64,000 nt of DNA. It comes from Parasphaerochaeta coccoides DSM 17374. Lineage in GTDB: Bacteria > Spirochaetota > Spirochaetia > Sphaerochaetales > Sphaerochaetaceae. A program made the position numbers and the translations under genes. The notes under the pieces are model-generated. The model ran no database searches. It had not been told where the DNA came from and saw only the letters and a program-made list of their open reading frames with translations. The stretch lies in assembly GCF_000208385.1 (NCBI RefSeq), contig NC_015436.1, positions 248,001 to 312,000 on the forward strand, written 5' to 3'. The first letter of the stretch is position 1. Each line of letters starts with the position of its first letter. Positions 29,568-37,869 of this stretch are shown here, piece by piece.

Positions 29568-31117
29568 GTCTACTTGATTTTACAATCAAAATGACAAATG
29601 AATATATCGAAAAGATGCCAAAGTCTCTGCGAAAAAAATATGGACAGTTTTTTACCAGTAAAGAAACGGCTATATTTATGGCAGAGTTATTTGACATTCC
29701 TCAAAATAAAGAAGAATTACATATACTTGATGCCGGTGCTGGAACAGGCATATTGTCTATTGCTTTAATTGATCGGCTACAAAATATGTCGTATTTTCAG
29801 AAGATACACTTAGTATGCTATGAAAATGATTCCAATGTTATTGAACTGCTGAAAGATAATTTAGACTATGTTTGTCAAAAAGCAAAGATTCAAATTACAT
29901 ACGAACTACATACCGAGAATTATATCATTAGTCAGATGTTGGAATACAACGAAATGCTCGGCGCTAATGCCAATCCATTGAAATACGATATGGTAATAGG
30001 AAATCCACCGTATATGAAAATTGCAAAGGATGCACCGGAAGCGACTGCAATGCCGGACGTGTGTTACGGTGCACCCAACCTGTACTTTTTATTTGCTTCA
30101 ATGGGAATGTTTAACCTTGCTCCAAGCGGGGAAATGGTGTATATCATTCCTCGTTCTTGGACATCGGGAACTTATTTCAAGAAATTTCGTCAGAAGTTTT
30201 TAAGCGAAGGTGCATTAGAGCATATTCATTTATTTGTTAGCCGAGATAAGGTTTTTGAAAAAGAAAACGTTTTGCAAGAAACGATTATTATTAAAGTGCG
30301 CAAAACAAATCACGTTCCTCAAAAAGTAATGATTACAACAACCCAAAGCAACTGTGATTTTTCAGATAGAACAACTCTTGAAGTTCCATATCACACTGTT
30401 GTCTCAGGCAAAGATAGCTATGTGTATTTGGTGACAAATGAACAAGAAATCGAGATACTTGAGCAACTTAATAGTTTGGAGAATACTTTACCGAGCATCG
30501 GTTTAAAAATGAAAACCGGACTAACGGTTGACTTTAGAAACAAAGACCTCTTGCGGGATACCAAAGAGCCAAGAACTGTTCCTTTATTTTACTCACAGCA
30601 CATTCAAGATGGCAGAGTTTCTTTTCCAATTGAGAAAGAGCATGAATATATTCTCGCTGAGCAGACGGGCCTTTTACAGAAGAATGTAAATTATCTATTT
30701 ATAAAACGGTTTACATCCAAAGAAGAACATAGGAGATTACAGTGCGGTGTTTATTTGGCAAAACATTACTCCGAATATACAGAAATCAGCACACAGAATA
30801 AAATCAATTTTATTGATGGATTATCTAACCTGTCAGAATGTATCGTCTATGGTTTATATGTGTTATTTAACTCAACTCTTTACGATTGCTATTACAGGAT
30901 TCTAAATGGGTCAACGCAGGTTAATTCTACAGAAATAAATTCGATGCCTGTACCTTCTGTAGACACTATTGAAGCGATGGGGCAGGTGTTAATACAGGCG
31001 CGAGACATGTCAGAAACAATCTGCGACCGAATTTTAAGGAGCTTTATTGATGAGCAAAATGACAGATACCAAGATGATATTGAAAGAATTGGGAATGCCA
31101 CCAAAACAGCAAGCTGA
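29564..31117 (+). CDS. N6-adenine DNA methyltransferase of a type II system
   Basis: 517 residues. It has an AdoMet-binding motif I 'LDAGAGTGILSIAL' (about 54-67) and catalytic motif IV 'MVIGNPPYMKIA' (NPPY, about 144), the order of gamma-class adenine methyltransferases, and resembles M.PstI/M.BsuBI-type enzymes. 'GQFFTSKETAIFMAELF' at the N-terminus fits too. Its 3' end overlaps the endonuclease gene by 68 nt. The pairing with a BsuBI/PstI-family nuclease predicts A-methylation within CTGCAG. AT-rich, acquired DNA. Confidence 0.92.
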   Translation: MSLLDFTIKMTNEYIEKMPKSLRKKYGQFFTSKETAIFMAELFDIPQNKEELHILDAGAGTGILSIALIDRLQNMSYFQKIHLVCYENDSNVIELLKDNLDYVCQKAKIQITYELHTENYIISQMLEYNEMLGANANPLKYDMVIGNPPYMKIAKDAPEATAMPDVCYGAPNLYFLFASMGMFNLAPSGEMVYIIPRSWTSGTYFKKFRQKFLSEGALEHIHLFVSRDKVFEKENVLQETIIIKVRKTNHVPQKVMITTTQSNCDFSDRTTLEVPYHTVVSGKDSYVYLVTNEQEIEILEQLNSLENTLPSIGLKMKTGLTVDFRNKDLLRDTKEPRTVPLFYSQHIQDGRVSFPIEKEHEYILAEQTGLLQKNVNYLFIKRFTSKEEHRRLQCGVYLAKHYSEYTEISTQNKINFIDGLSNLSECIVYGLYVLFNSTLYDCYYRILNGSTQVNSTEINSMPVPSVDTIEAMGQVLIQARDMSETICDRILRSFIDEQNDRYQDDIERIGNATKTAS

Positions 31118-31970
31118 CTTGTGTTGTTTTGTGCTTTTAGCAATGTCAAATGTCAAGGAAACGGATTTATGGTCGACAGCGACAAATCAATGGATTCGCA
31201 TTCATGATATTATTGCGTACACAAAAGAAAATTACGGCATTGCTTATGCTGAAAATAGCCGAGAGACATTTCGCAAGCAAGCAATACATCACTTTAGAAA
31301 TGCTGCATTTATTGAAGATAACGGGAAGGCAACGAATAGCCCGAATTATCGTTACCGCTTAACCGATGAAATGCTGTCATTGATACATAGTTTTGGCGCA
31401 GAAAATTGGGATAAGACAAAAACAGACTTTCTTTCAGCACATGAAACGCTTATTGACCTATACGCATCCAAACGTGATATGCGGAAAATGCCTGTTAGGA
31501 TAAATGGAGAAGATTTTACGTTTTCACCGGGAAAGCATAATCAGCTTCAAAAGGCAATTATCGAAGAATTTGCCCCTCGGTTTGCTCCACACTCAGAATG
31601 TTTGTATGTGGGAGATACCATCGAAAAAGACTTAGTGAAGAATGTTGATAAATTGAAAGAATTGGGGTTCGCAATCACGCTTCATGACAAGATGCCGGAT
31701 GTTGTTCTTTATTCAGAAGAAAAGAATTGGCTGTACTTTATCGAATCGGTTACATCGGTTGGCCCTATGGATCCGAAGCGTATAAGAGAAATTGAAGAGA
31801 TTACCGAGAGCGTAATAGCGGGAAAAATATATGTCACCGCATTTCTTGATTTTAAGACTTTTAAGAAATTTTCAGAAACACTCGCGTGGGAGACAGAGGT
31901 TTGGATTGCCGATATGCCCAATCACATGATTCATTTGAATGGAGATAAGTTTTTGGGGCCAAGGTCATAA
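31050..31970 (+). CDS. BsuBI/PstI-family type II restriction endonuclease
   Basis: 306 residues. The C-terminal half contains the family's catalytic region: 'ECLYVGDTIEKDLVKNVDKL', 'HDKMPDVVLYSEEKNWLYFIESVTSVGPMDPKR' (PD-(D/E)xK-like, with E-S-V-T-S-V-G-P) and 'YVTAFLDFKTFKKF'. PstI and BsuBI cleave CTGCA/G. The ATG at 31050 is preceded by AAGGAG within the methyltransferase gene, so both are translated from one mRNA. The frame is intact, so the system may be active. Confidence 0.92.
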   Translation: MSKMTDTKMILKELGMPPKQQADLCCFVLLAMSNVKETDLWSTATNQWIRIHDIIAYTKENYGIAYAENSRETFRKQAIHHFRNAAFIEDNGKATNSPNYRYRLTDEMLSLIHSFGAENWDKTKTDFLSAHETLIDLYASKRDMRKMPVRINGEDFTFSPGKHNQLQKAIIEEFAPRFAPHSECLYVGDTIEKDLVKNVDKLKELGFAITLHDKMPDVVLYSEEKNWLYFIESVTSVGPMDPKRIREIEEITESVIAGKIYVTAFLDFKTFKKFSETLAWETEVWIADMPNHMIHLNGDKFLGPRS

Positions 31971-32141
31971 ATTAAGATTATTTTTTGGTAAAAGAACTAA
32001 CATATGTAATTATTACAATTCGCCGAGAAAACAAATCTGACTACTTGCACAGAAGGGTACCGAAGCGTTCAAGGACGCGAGGGACGCACCCATACGCAGA
32101 TACGACATTGCCTTGTAGATGGGAAAAGCGAGGGTAAGTGT

Positions 32142-32891
32142 CTATGCCTTATCGCCGCTCATCTTTTGTCTGAACACAATAACCGCAAGCGTGTAAATCA
32201 CAAGCGTATAGATAAGCACAATCGCCAAATGCGGTAAAATGCTTGCGTAGTCGCCTTGTATTGCCGCTCTTGCTGACTCTGCGGCATGATAAAACGGTAA
32301 AACATCAGCCGTGGCTTTGAACACGCCGCCAATCATATCAAGCGGAATCCATACACCGGACAACCAGCCCGCGACATTCGTAAGCAACGCGCCGCATAGG
32401 CCGCCTACGGCTTTATCATTCATCAAGCTGCCGCACAAAAGCCCTATCCCGACAAACATCAGCGTTATCGGCATGAGGACGAGTATCACAAGCAAAAGGT
32501 TGAGACTCAAAGGTAGTCCGACGAAAGAAGCCGCGACAAACGTGATAACCACCTGTACCGCCGCGAAAACCAACATGGGCAAGGTATAACCTATAATAAA
32601 CTCCGATGAGCGCATGGGCGATGTGAACAGGCGCATTAAAAACGACGATGTTCTGTCTTTTGCCAAGAGCATACCCGAAAACAACGCCATGAATATCGTG
32701 CCAAACATGGCGACGCCAGGGGTTATCTGTTCCGGCGCGTACATTAGGTTATTCGCCTCCGGCGGCATTGCGTCATTGATGATTGCAAACAAAAACAACA
32801 GCACCAACGGAAAACCAAGTCCGAAAAACAGATTTATTGGGTCGCGTAAAAGTTCCTTTGTTATGCGTTTCGCAAATACCAACGCTCTCAT
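32142..32891 (-). CDS. ABC-2 type permease
   Basis: 249 residues with six hydrophobic segments and the ABC-2 layout ('MRALVFAKRITKELLRDPINLFFGLGFPLVLLFLF', then 'PMRSSEFIIGYTLPM'). It forms an exporter with the ATPase upstream. The start at 32891 overlaps the ATPase stop (ATGA) with a GGGGGG-containing site just upstream; the frame goes on to 33095 inside the ATPase gene and is not used. The substrate is unknown; drug, lantibiotic or lipid export are common roles for this family. The gap 31971-32141 after the endonuclease holds no gene, only an unplaceable fragment. Confidence 0.9.
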   Translation of the reverse strand: MRALVFAKRITKELLRDPINLFFGLGFPLVLLFLFAIINDAMPPEANNLMYAPEQITPGVAMFGTIFMALFSGMLLAKDRTSSFLMRLFTSPMRSSEFIIGYTLPMLVFAAVQVVITFVAASFVGLPLSLNLLLVILVLMPITLMFVGIGLLCGSLMNDKAVGGLCGALLTNVAGWLSGVWIPLDMIGGVFKATADVLPFYHAAESARAAIQGDYASILPHLAIVLIYTLVIYTLAVIVFRQKMSGDKA

Positions 32892-33613
32892 ACCGCACCC
32901 CCCGCGAGGGCGACAAACGCGTCTTCCAATTTGTTTGTGCTTGTCTGCGCCAGCAAGTCCGCGACGGTTCCCACGGAAAGCAGTTTGCCGCCGCTCATAA
33001 CGCCGATACGATCTGAAAGAGCCTCGACTTCCTCCATATAATGCGTGGTTAATATAATCGTCACCTTGCCTTTGAGCGCCTTGATGGACGCCCATAAGTC
33101 ACGCCGCGCAAGCACGTCAAGACCGAGGGTCGGCTCGTCTAAAAACAGGATTTTAGGTTCGGATATAAGCGCCATTGCAATACTGAGCCGCCGTTGCATA
33201 CCACCGGACAGTTTTTTCGACCGCTTTCCGAAAACACCTTCAAGCCCGAAACGCTTCGATAGTTCCTCCGCGCTCCGCTTGGAGGTCTTTCCGTCCTGCC
33301 CGTAAACTCCCGCGATAAGCTCCAAGTTTTCACGGACGGACAGATTCGGCGCAATAGCCGTTTCTTGTGGCGATATGTTGATGTTTCGCTTAATAGCTTG
33401 CGGATTTCTATTTATACTCTCGCCAAGCAAAGCCGCGTCGCCGCTTGTCGGCTTAATAAGACACGACAGCATTTTTATTGTAGTCGTTTTTCCCGCGCCG
33501 TTGACACCGAGCAATGAGAACAATTCGCCCTGCTCAACAGACAAGTTCAATTTATCCACGGCAGTCAATTCGCCATACTTTTTTGTTAAGTCGGTAATCG
33601 TGATAGCGTTCAT
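32888..33613 (-). CDS. ABC transporter ATP-binding protein (drug/antibiotic export type)
   Basis: 241 residues with Walker A GVNGAGKTTT, signature 'KLSGGMQRRLSIAMAL', Walker B 'ILFLDEPTLGLDV' and switch His in 'LTTHYMEE'. The first residues 'MNAITITDLTKKYGELTAVDKLNLSV' fit the CcmA/DrrA subfamily that pairs with ABC-2 permeases. It overlaps both neighbours by 4 nt, so the three-gene operon abrB-ATPase-permease is tightly coupled. Codon use and GC resemble clostridial DNA more than the chromosome (inference). Confidence 0.92.
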   Translation of the reverse strand: MNAITITDLTKKYGELTAVDKLNLSVEQGELFSLLGVNGAGKTTTIKMLSCLIKPTSGDAALLGESINRNPQAIKRNINISPQETAIAPNLSVRENLELIAGVYGQDGKTSKRSAEELSKRFGLEGVFGKRSKKLSGGMQRRLSIAMALISEPKILFLDEPTLGLDVLARRDLWASIKALKGKVTIILTTHYMEEVEALSDRIGVMSGGKLLSVGTVADLLAQTSTNKLEDAFVALAGGAV

Positions 33614-33837
33614 ACTTCATCCTCTTCCTGTGGTATAGTACCCTCAAAAATCATTGCTATAAGCTGTGAAAAGGTATTTTTAGGCGGTATAGCTATACCT
33701 TGCTTTTCATCGCCCAATACAATCAACGTGTCGCCGGGTTTTATTTCAAAAATATCACGAGCTTCTTTCGGAATAACGATTTGCCCTTTTTCACCTACTT
33801 TGACTGTCCACGCGTATTTACCTTTTGGATTGTCCAT
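33610..33837 (-). CDS. AbrB/SpoVT-family DNA-binding protein
   Basis: 75 residues. The swapped-hairpin AbrB domain is clear: 'WTVKVGEKGQIVIPKEARDIFEIKPGDTLIVLGDEKQGIAI'. It is the first gene of the ABC exporter operon and ends in ATGA overlapping the ATPase start, so it is most likely the operon's own regulator. Small AbrB-ABC operons of this kind occur in Firmicutes (family knowledge). Upstream, 33838-33970 contains no gene. Confidence 0.9.
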   Translation of the reverse strand: MDNPKGKYAWTVKVGEKGQIVIPKEARDIFEIKPGDTLIVLGDEKQGIAIPPKNTFSQLIAMIFEGTIPQEEDEV

Positions 33838-33970
33838 ATTTGCACCTCAAAAAAGTATGAAAAGTATGATATATGTCATTAGTATACTCATTCTGATTTG
33901 TGTTGCCAATCGTATGGATGTAACTTTTTGTGAAAAGCGTCAATAAAACAAAAATTACAGTTGATAAAAC

Positions 33971-34130
33971 GCTTCATGGGGTACGGCGACAGACATCCAT
34001 CCCTACATCGACCCGGTGTTTGACAACAACGTCCTGCTCACCCAGATTGAGCGGCTGATGATGTCAAACCGCCCGAAAAACCCGGTACTTGCCCGCAACA
34101 AGAACGTCATGGTCGTCGTCGGCTCCAGCT
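33971..34130 (+). pseudogene. Relic of a VirD4/TraG-type conjugation coupling protein
   Basis: Reading in frame from 33971 gives 'WGTATDIHPYIDPVFDNNVL' then 'LTQIERLMMSNRPKNPVLAR' then 'NKNVMVVVGSSSS'. VirD4/TraG proteins of Firmicutes integrative elements read W-G-T-A-x-D-I...DPVFDNNVLLTQTERL...ARNKNVLVIGGSGSGKT at this point. Here the Walker A motif is destroyed (GSSSS instead of GSGSGKT) and similarity stops soon after. No start, no full domain: a fragment left by a decayed conjugative element. Confidence 0.75.
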
Positions 34131-34268
34131 CCAGTATCTCGGCGGATATGTTAACGGCGAATGTGCCGCAGTTACGGGCTTTTTGCGTACATAATGGCCG
34201 CTACCATAAGGATAACACTTGTGGAAATTCTCCTCATAAGACAAACTGGTGGAATGGAAGGATTGACT

Positions 34269-34802
34269 ATGAGCAAGAAACTCCGCAAAACGTACGGCAA
34301 AGCCGACGCGCCTTCGACAGTTGCGCTTATGAGGCTCATCGAGACGCAGAGCAAAATAACTGTTGCGAACTGGACGCTTAATTACGCCGAGCAGAAGCTT
34401 CTCCCTCTGTTCTTGAAGCGCTGTCCTAACGACGAGCGTCCCGCTCATGCGATAGCCGCCGCTCGTGAATGGCTCGATGGCAAGGTAAAGCTGCCGTATG
34501 TCAAGAATATCATTCTGAACGAATGTCACGCCGCCGCCCGCGAGTTAGACGACAACCCTGTGGCTCAAGCCGCCGCAAGGGCAATCGGGCAGTCGGCGGG
34601 AAGCATTCACGCCGCTCCGCACTCGCTGGGACTGTACTTCTATGCCGCCGCTGCTGTCGGCTACGACCGCTTGGGGCTTGACGCAGACGAAGCAGAGTAC
34701 GAGGTTATAGCGGAGGAAGTCTGCGCCGACTATACAGCCGCATTGAGGGTGGTTGCGGTCGAAAACGAACCGAACCCGGCAGTTTGCAAATGGAACTGTT
34801 GA
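34269..34802 (+). CDS. Putative immunity protein, Imm5-like
   Basis: 177 residues. 'VALMRLIETQSKITVANWTLNYAEQKLLPLF' and 'DERPAHAIAAAREWLDGKVKL' followed by 'AAARAIGQSAGSIHAAPHSL' match the Imm5-like putative immunity family, linked to polymorphic toxin systems by genome context in published surveys. No toxin gene lies beside it, so it would be an orphan immunity gene or have another role. The start at 34269 follows GGAAGGA; an ATG at 34254 is an alternative. First of four co-directional genes. Confidence 0.72.
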   Translation: MSKKLRKTYGKADAPSTVALMRLIETQSKITVANWTLNYAEQKLLPLFLKRCPNDERPAHAIAAAREWLDGKVKLPYVKNIILNECHAAARELDDNPVAQAAARAIGQSAGSIHAAPHSLGLYFYAAAAVGYDRLGLDADEAEYEVIAEEVCADYTAALRVVAVENEPNPAVCKWNC

Positions 34803-34812
34803 GGGCGAAGCA

Positions 34813-35169
34813 ATGAGTGAATATTCACCTGACGAATTGAGAGAAGCCTACCGCGCCTTGCTGTCGTTACGCAATAAGAATGACAAGGCATCGAGCAAGC
34901 TAAAAGAAGGCTCTTGGCAGAGCAAACTGACAACGGGCATCGTGAAAGCAGCAGACACAGCCATTTGGCTGATTAACGGAGCGGACGGTAAGCCGATAGA
35001 CAAAGATTTGCTTGATGAATCACGCATTGTGCTGGCTGATGCGCTCCGCCGATCAGAGGATGTCATCGGTAAGTTCGCTGTTGGAACTTCGCAGCACACG
35101 CTTCAGGAGCGCCGTATCGCCGCATTGAAGATTGCGCTCTCGCTGATTGAAAGGGAGCAAAGCCTGTGA
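34813..35169 (+). CDS. Hypothetical protein of the Imm5-like cassette
   Basis: 118 residues, helical and highly charged, no signal peptide or membrane segment; I recognise no family. 'SPDELREAYRALLSLRNKNDKASSKLKEGSWQSKL' and 'LQERRIAALKIALSLIEREQ' stand out as amphipathic helices. It starts 10 nt after the Imm5-like gene (ATG 34813, weak site GAGGGCGAAG), and its stop overlaps the next gene's GTG start, so it belongs to the same transcript. A cytoplasmic partner of its neighbours is an inference from this packing. Confidence 0.75.
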   Translation: MSEYSPDELREAYRALLSLRNKNDKASSKLKEGSWQSKLTTGIVKAADTAIWLINGADGKPIDKDLLDESRIVLADALRRSEDVIGKFAVGTSQHTLQERRIAALKIALSLIEREQSL

Positions 35170-35942
35170 CAAAAAAGGAATTGAAGCAGCTCGAAGCGGC
35201 TGCCGATATCCGAACAGAGCTGGGCAAAACTCAGGATACAACGGCAGCAATCTGCCTTGAATGCGGCGCGGTCAATGATATGCTGACCTGTGAGGAAACG
35301 CTTAACGCGATTCTCGCCATGGAATCCGAATGCCCAAAATTACAAGCGGAACATTTCAAAACTGTAGCGTGTTATATTGTTCAACACCCTGCCGCCTATT
35401 TTGAGAAAGCGGCGGAGGGCTTACTTAGTGCTTTGGAAGGCAATCTGGACGGAAAACTGAGTGTAGACGAAATTCGCAAGCACCATGCGGAGATGTACGA
35501 TGGCAATAAGCGTGTCAAGAAAAAAACTGAAGACGTGCGGTTGGTTCAAAAACATTGGCGGATGACTATTATGGACTGCCACGTTCCTGATGAATGCGAA
35601 ACAACGGCAAAGAATATCGTTAAGTGGGCACGGAGCATTGTTACTGTCGCTAAGTGCCGTAACGTCTATGAGTTTGAAGCGGTCATTCAAAAGGTTGACG
35701 GCATTGACGGGGCGTTCGTAGCGTTCCCGCATGACCTCCGCGCTGAGTTCGGCAAGGGACGCGTCAAGGTTCACGCAACGTTTGACGGGGTGGGTTATGA
35801 CGGCAGCATCGTCAATATGGGCGTTAAGAACGCTGATGGTTCTGTCTGCTACATCATCGGGCTTCGCAAGGATATCCGCGCCAAGATAGGCAAACAAGCG
35901 GGCGATACCGTCTGCGTAACAATAACTGAAAGACAAGAATAA
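35166..35942 (+). CDS. DUF5946-DUF1905 two-domain protein
   Basis: 258 residues, probably starting at the GTG at 35166, which overlaps the previous stop. Residues about 25-130 contain 'CLECGAVNDMLTCEETLNAIL' and 'HFKTVACYIVQHPA', typical of DUF5946 (paired cysteines, possible metal site). Residues about 160-255 carry a DUF1905-like beta domain: 'VDGIDGAFVAFPHDLRAEFGKGRVKVHATFDG' and 'SVCYIIGLRKDIRAKIGK'. The functions of both domains are unknown. The fusion is uncommon in my knowledge. It sits third in the Imm5-like cassette. Confidence 0.75.
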   Translation: MTKKELKQLEAAADIRTELGKTQDTTAAICLECGAVNDMLTCEETLNAILAMESECPKLQAEHFKTVACYIVQHPAAYFEKAAEGLLSALEGNLDGKLSVDEIRKHHAEMYDGNKRVKKKTEDVRLVQKHWRMTIMDCHVPDECETTAKNIVKWARSIVTVAKCRNVYEFEAVIQKVDGIDGAFVAFPHDLRAEFGKGRVKVHATFDGVGYDGSIVNMGVKNADGSVCYIIGLRKDIRAKIGKQAGDTVCVTITERQE

Positions 35943-35959
35943 CAAGGAGAGCAACCACA

Positions 35960-36367
35960 ATGATAGAACCGTACATCATGTTCAACGGGCGAGCTTCGGA
36001 AGCTATCGATTTTTACGAGAAGGTATTCCACGGCACAAACAAGCGTATCATGCGTTGGGGGGATGCTCCCGGAAATGCGGGCGACTACCCTGTGGATGCC
36101 ATGAAAAAGGACTGGGTGCTTCACGGCGAAATCGAACTGTGCGGCACGAACTTCTCCATCTCCGACTGCGACCAAGTATTCCAGACCACGCACTTTATGT
36201 CGTTGATGGCAAGGCTCGACACTCCGGAGGAAGTCCGGCGCGTTTATGACGAGCTGTGTGTGGACGGCGGTCAGGTGATGATGGAAATCGAGCCGACGTT
36301 CTACGCCAAGATGTATGCATGGGTGCAGGACAAATTCGGCGTAAGCTGGCAGTTGATTTGTGATTGA
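35960..36367 (+). CDS. VOC-family protein, PhnB-like
   Basis: 135 residues with a glyoxalase/bleomycin-resistance-like fold of the PhnB/3-demethylubiquinone methyltransferase-like branch: 'MIEPYIMFNGRASEAIDFYEKVF', 'HGEIELCGTNFSISD', 'FYAKMYAWVQDKFGVSWQLI'. Members are small dimeric cytoplasmic proteins with varied or unknown ligands. It follows the previous gene by 17 nt with AAGGAGAG as ribosome-binding site, so it is the last gene of the four-gene cassette. A CGGCGGCA/TGCCGCCG hairpin near 36438-36463 may end the transcript. Confidence 0.85.
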   Translation: MIEPYIMFNGRASEAIDFYEKVFHGTNKRIMRWGDAPGNAGDYPVDAMKKDWVLHGEIELCGTNFSISDCDQVFQTTHFMSLMARLDTPEEVRRVYDELCVDGGQVMMEIEPTFYAKMYAWVQDKFGVSWQLICD

Positions 36368-36589
36368 TTTTGAACCTTATAACTTTGCCTTTGAAGCGAC
36401 CAGAAGGGAGTGCAAAAACCTTGACAACTAACACAGCGGCGGCAACGGCAATGCCGCCGACAACAAAATACAGGCAAGCAAAAAGGTTCTCCCGTTCACA
36501 TCGTGAACGCAGAAAGCCCTTCTATCAAGCGGTTTTCGCCCCTGTGCTGACTTCGCGGAGGGCTGAAACCGCCTACGCCGGTTGTATCA

Positions 36590-36775
36590 AAGACGGCGTT
36601 TTTATAGACCCGGCTTGCGGTTCCGGTTCATTGTTGATAAATATTGGGCGTTCGGCTGCAAAACACATCGATAATGAGAACAACATCAAGTATTTTACGC
36701 TCAGGAGCTCAAAGAGAATACGTATAACCTCACGCGCATGAACCTGGTCATCCCTGTGCTCTGTGAGGATTGTGT
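36590..36775 (+). pseudogene. Frameshifted relic of type I methyltransferase HsdM
   Basis: The frame at 36590 gives 'DGVFIDPACGSGSLLINIGR' then 'SAAKHIDNENNIKYF', the AdoMet motif I region of HsdM. Restoring one T at about 36693-36696 continues as 'YAQELKENTYNLTRMNLVI', again HsdM. So a single-base deletion plus loss of both ends inactivated the gene. The 36368-36589 stretch before it has no gene. It is a partner relic of the hsdR fragment at 27741. Confidence 0.75.
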
Positions 36776-36798
36776 ATTTGGCTTTCAGCTTGGTGAAG

Positions 36799-37719
36799 TC
36801 ATTTTTCTGACTTCCAATTCTTGCTATGTATCGATCTTGCATATTCCGTCGGGGACATTCCCTCAACCTGGCGGAACTGCTTGGAAAAATGATGGATCGA
36901 TGTATATGCCAGCATATCTGCTATGGTCGATATGTTATAACATCCATCCTGGAGCAGCCGCTTGGCTTCTTTTGTTTTCAGACTGCGGAAGTAGTCCATG
37001 ACGCTGCTGCCGGTTTCTTCGCGGAATAATTTTTGAAGATAAGCCGGACACATGAAAGCAATCTTGCAGACATCTGCCAAAGTGATGCGGCTACTGACAT
37101 GCTCCTCCAAGTAATTCAGAACCGTCGCTATCCTCAGATGAGTGGTCTTTTCCTTGATAGTAGATAACTGACGAACAGGAGTATATGGCGTCTGACGGTA
37201 AAGCCTGAGCAGAAGCAGCTCCAATGAATGCTTGAGTATCTGCTCGCACCCTGTCCGGCTGACCGGCCGTTTGTGCATCCCTTTGAGATACGGATCTTCG
37301 AGAAGGGAGTCAAACGCTTCCTCGGCCTCCTGGACGATTGTCGAGAGCAACTCTCTTTCTATGCCCTGGACATTGAGCGTCTTGCGCCTGAAAAACTTCA
37401 TCAAAGGCGAGTCGCAGACAAAGGATACTACGACAAGGTTGGGAGCCGTGTGGTTGTTACATGAAACAGTATGAAATTCATTGGGCTCGTGAAAAATGAT
37501 TTGGCCTTGACGCAATTGGTGGAAAACGCCTCCGGCGACCAACTCGACTTCACCTTTGTCAACATACAGGAACTCCCAGAAATCATGGGACTCTCCAGGA
37601 AAATGGAAGTTTGATGGATAGATGAAATAGTGTACGGTTACGATATGACTCACCGTAATCTCTGTGACGCATTCGGTGAGAAAAAAACCATCAATGGTTC
37701 TGGCGCTCGTTCCTTTCAT
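36799..37719 (-). CDS. AraC-family transcriptional regulator
   Basis: 306 residues. The N-terminal cupin-like sensor (about 35-110, 'FHFPGESHDFWEFLYVDKGEVELV' and 'GQIIFHEPNEFHTV') is followed by a C-terminal pair of HTH motifs (about 205-300, 'ITLADVCKIAFMCPAYLQKLFREETGSSVMDYFR' and 'STIADMLAYTSIHHFSKQFRQVEGMSPTEY'). It is divergent from the sugar-uptake operon 150 bp away and almost certainly controls it in response to its substrate. No good ribosome-binding site precedes the ATG at 37719, so the true start may differ slightly. Confidence 0.9.
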   Translation of the reverse strand: MKGTSARTIDGFFLTECVTEITVSHIVTVHYFIYPSNFHFPGESHDFWEFLYVDKGEVELVAGGVFHQLRQGQIIFHEPNEFHTVSCNNHTAPNLVVVSFVCDSPLMKFFRRKTLNVQGIERELLSTIVQEAEEAFDSLLEDPYLKGMHKRPVSRTGCEQILKHSLELLLLRLYRQTPYTPVRQLSTIKEKTTHLRIATVLNYLEEHVSSRITLADVCKIAFMCPAYLQKLFREETGSSVMDYFRSLKTKEAKRLLQDGCYNISTIADMLAYTSIHHFSKQFRQVEGMSPTEYARSIHSKNWKSEK

Positions 37720-37869
37720 GGATGTATGATATACGAGAGTGTTGGAAAAGGCAAATATAGAATATTTTTAGATAAATACGGCACGAAAAAGCTGCCGCAT
37801 AATAAAGACATCAAGCTGAAAATGCATGACCCCGTGTTTTTCACCCAAGCAGCTTGCAAGGAGGTTTTC

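Noticed and set aside
31971-32141. Short frame reading LAQKGTEAFKDARDAPIRRY as a gene remnant
   Set aside because: Too short to assign to a family; it may be a fragment of island DNA, but nothing firm can be said.
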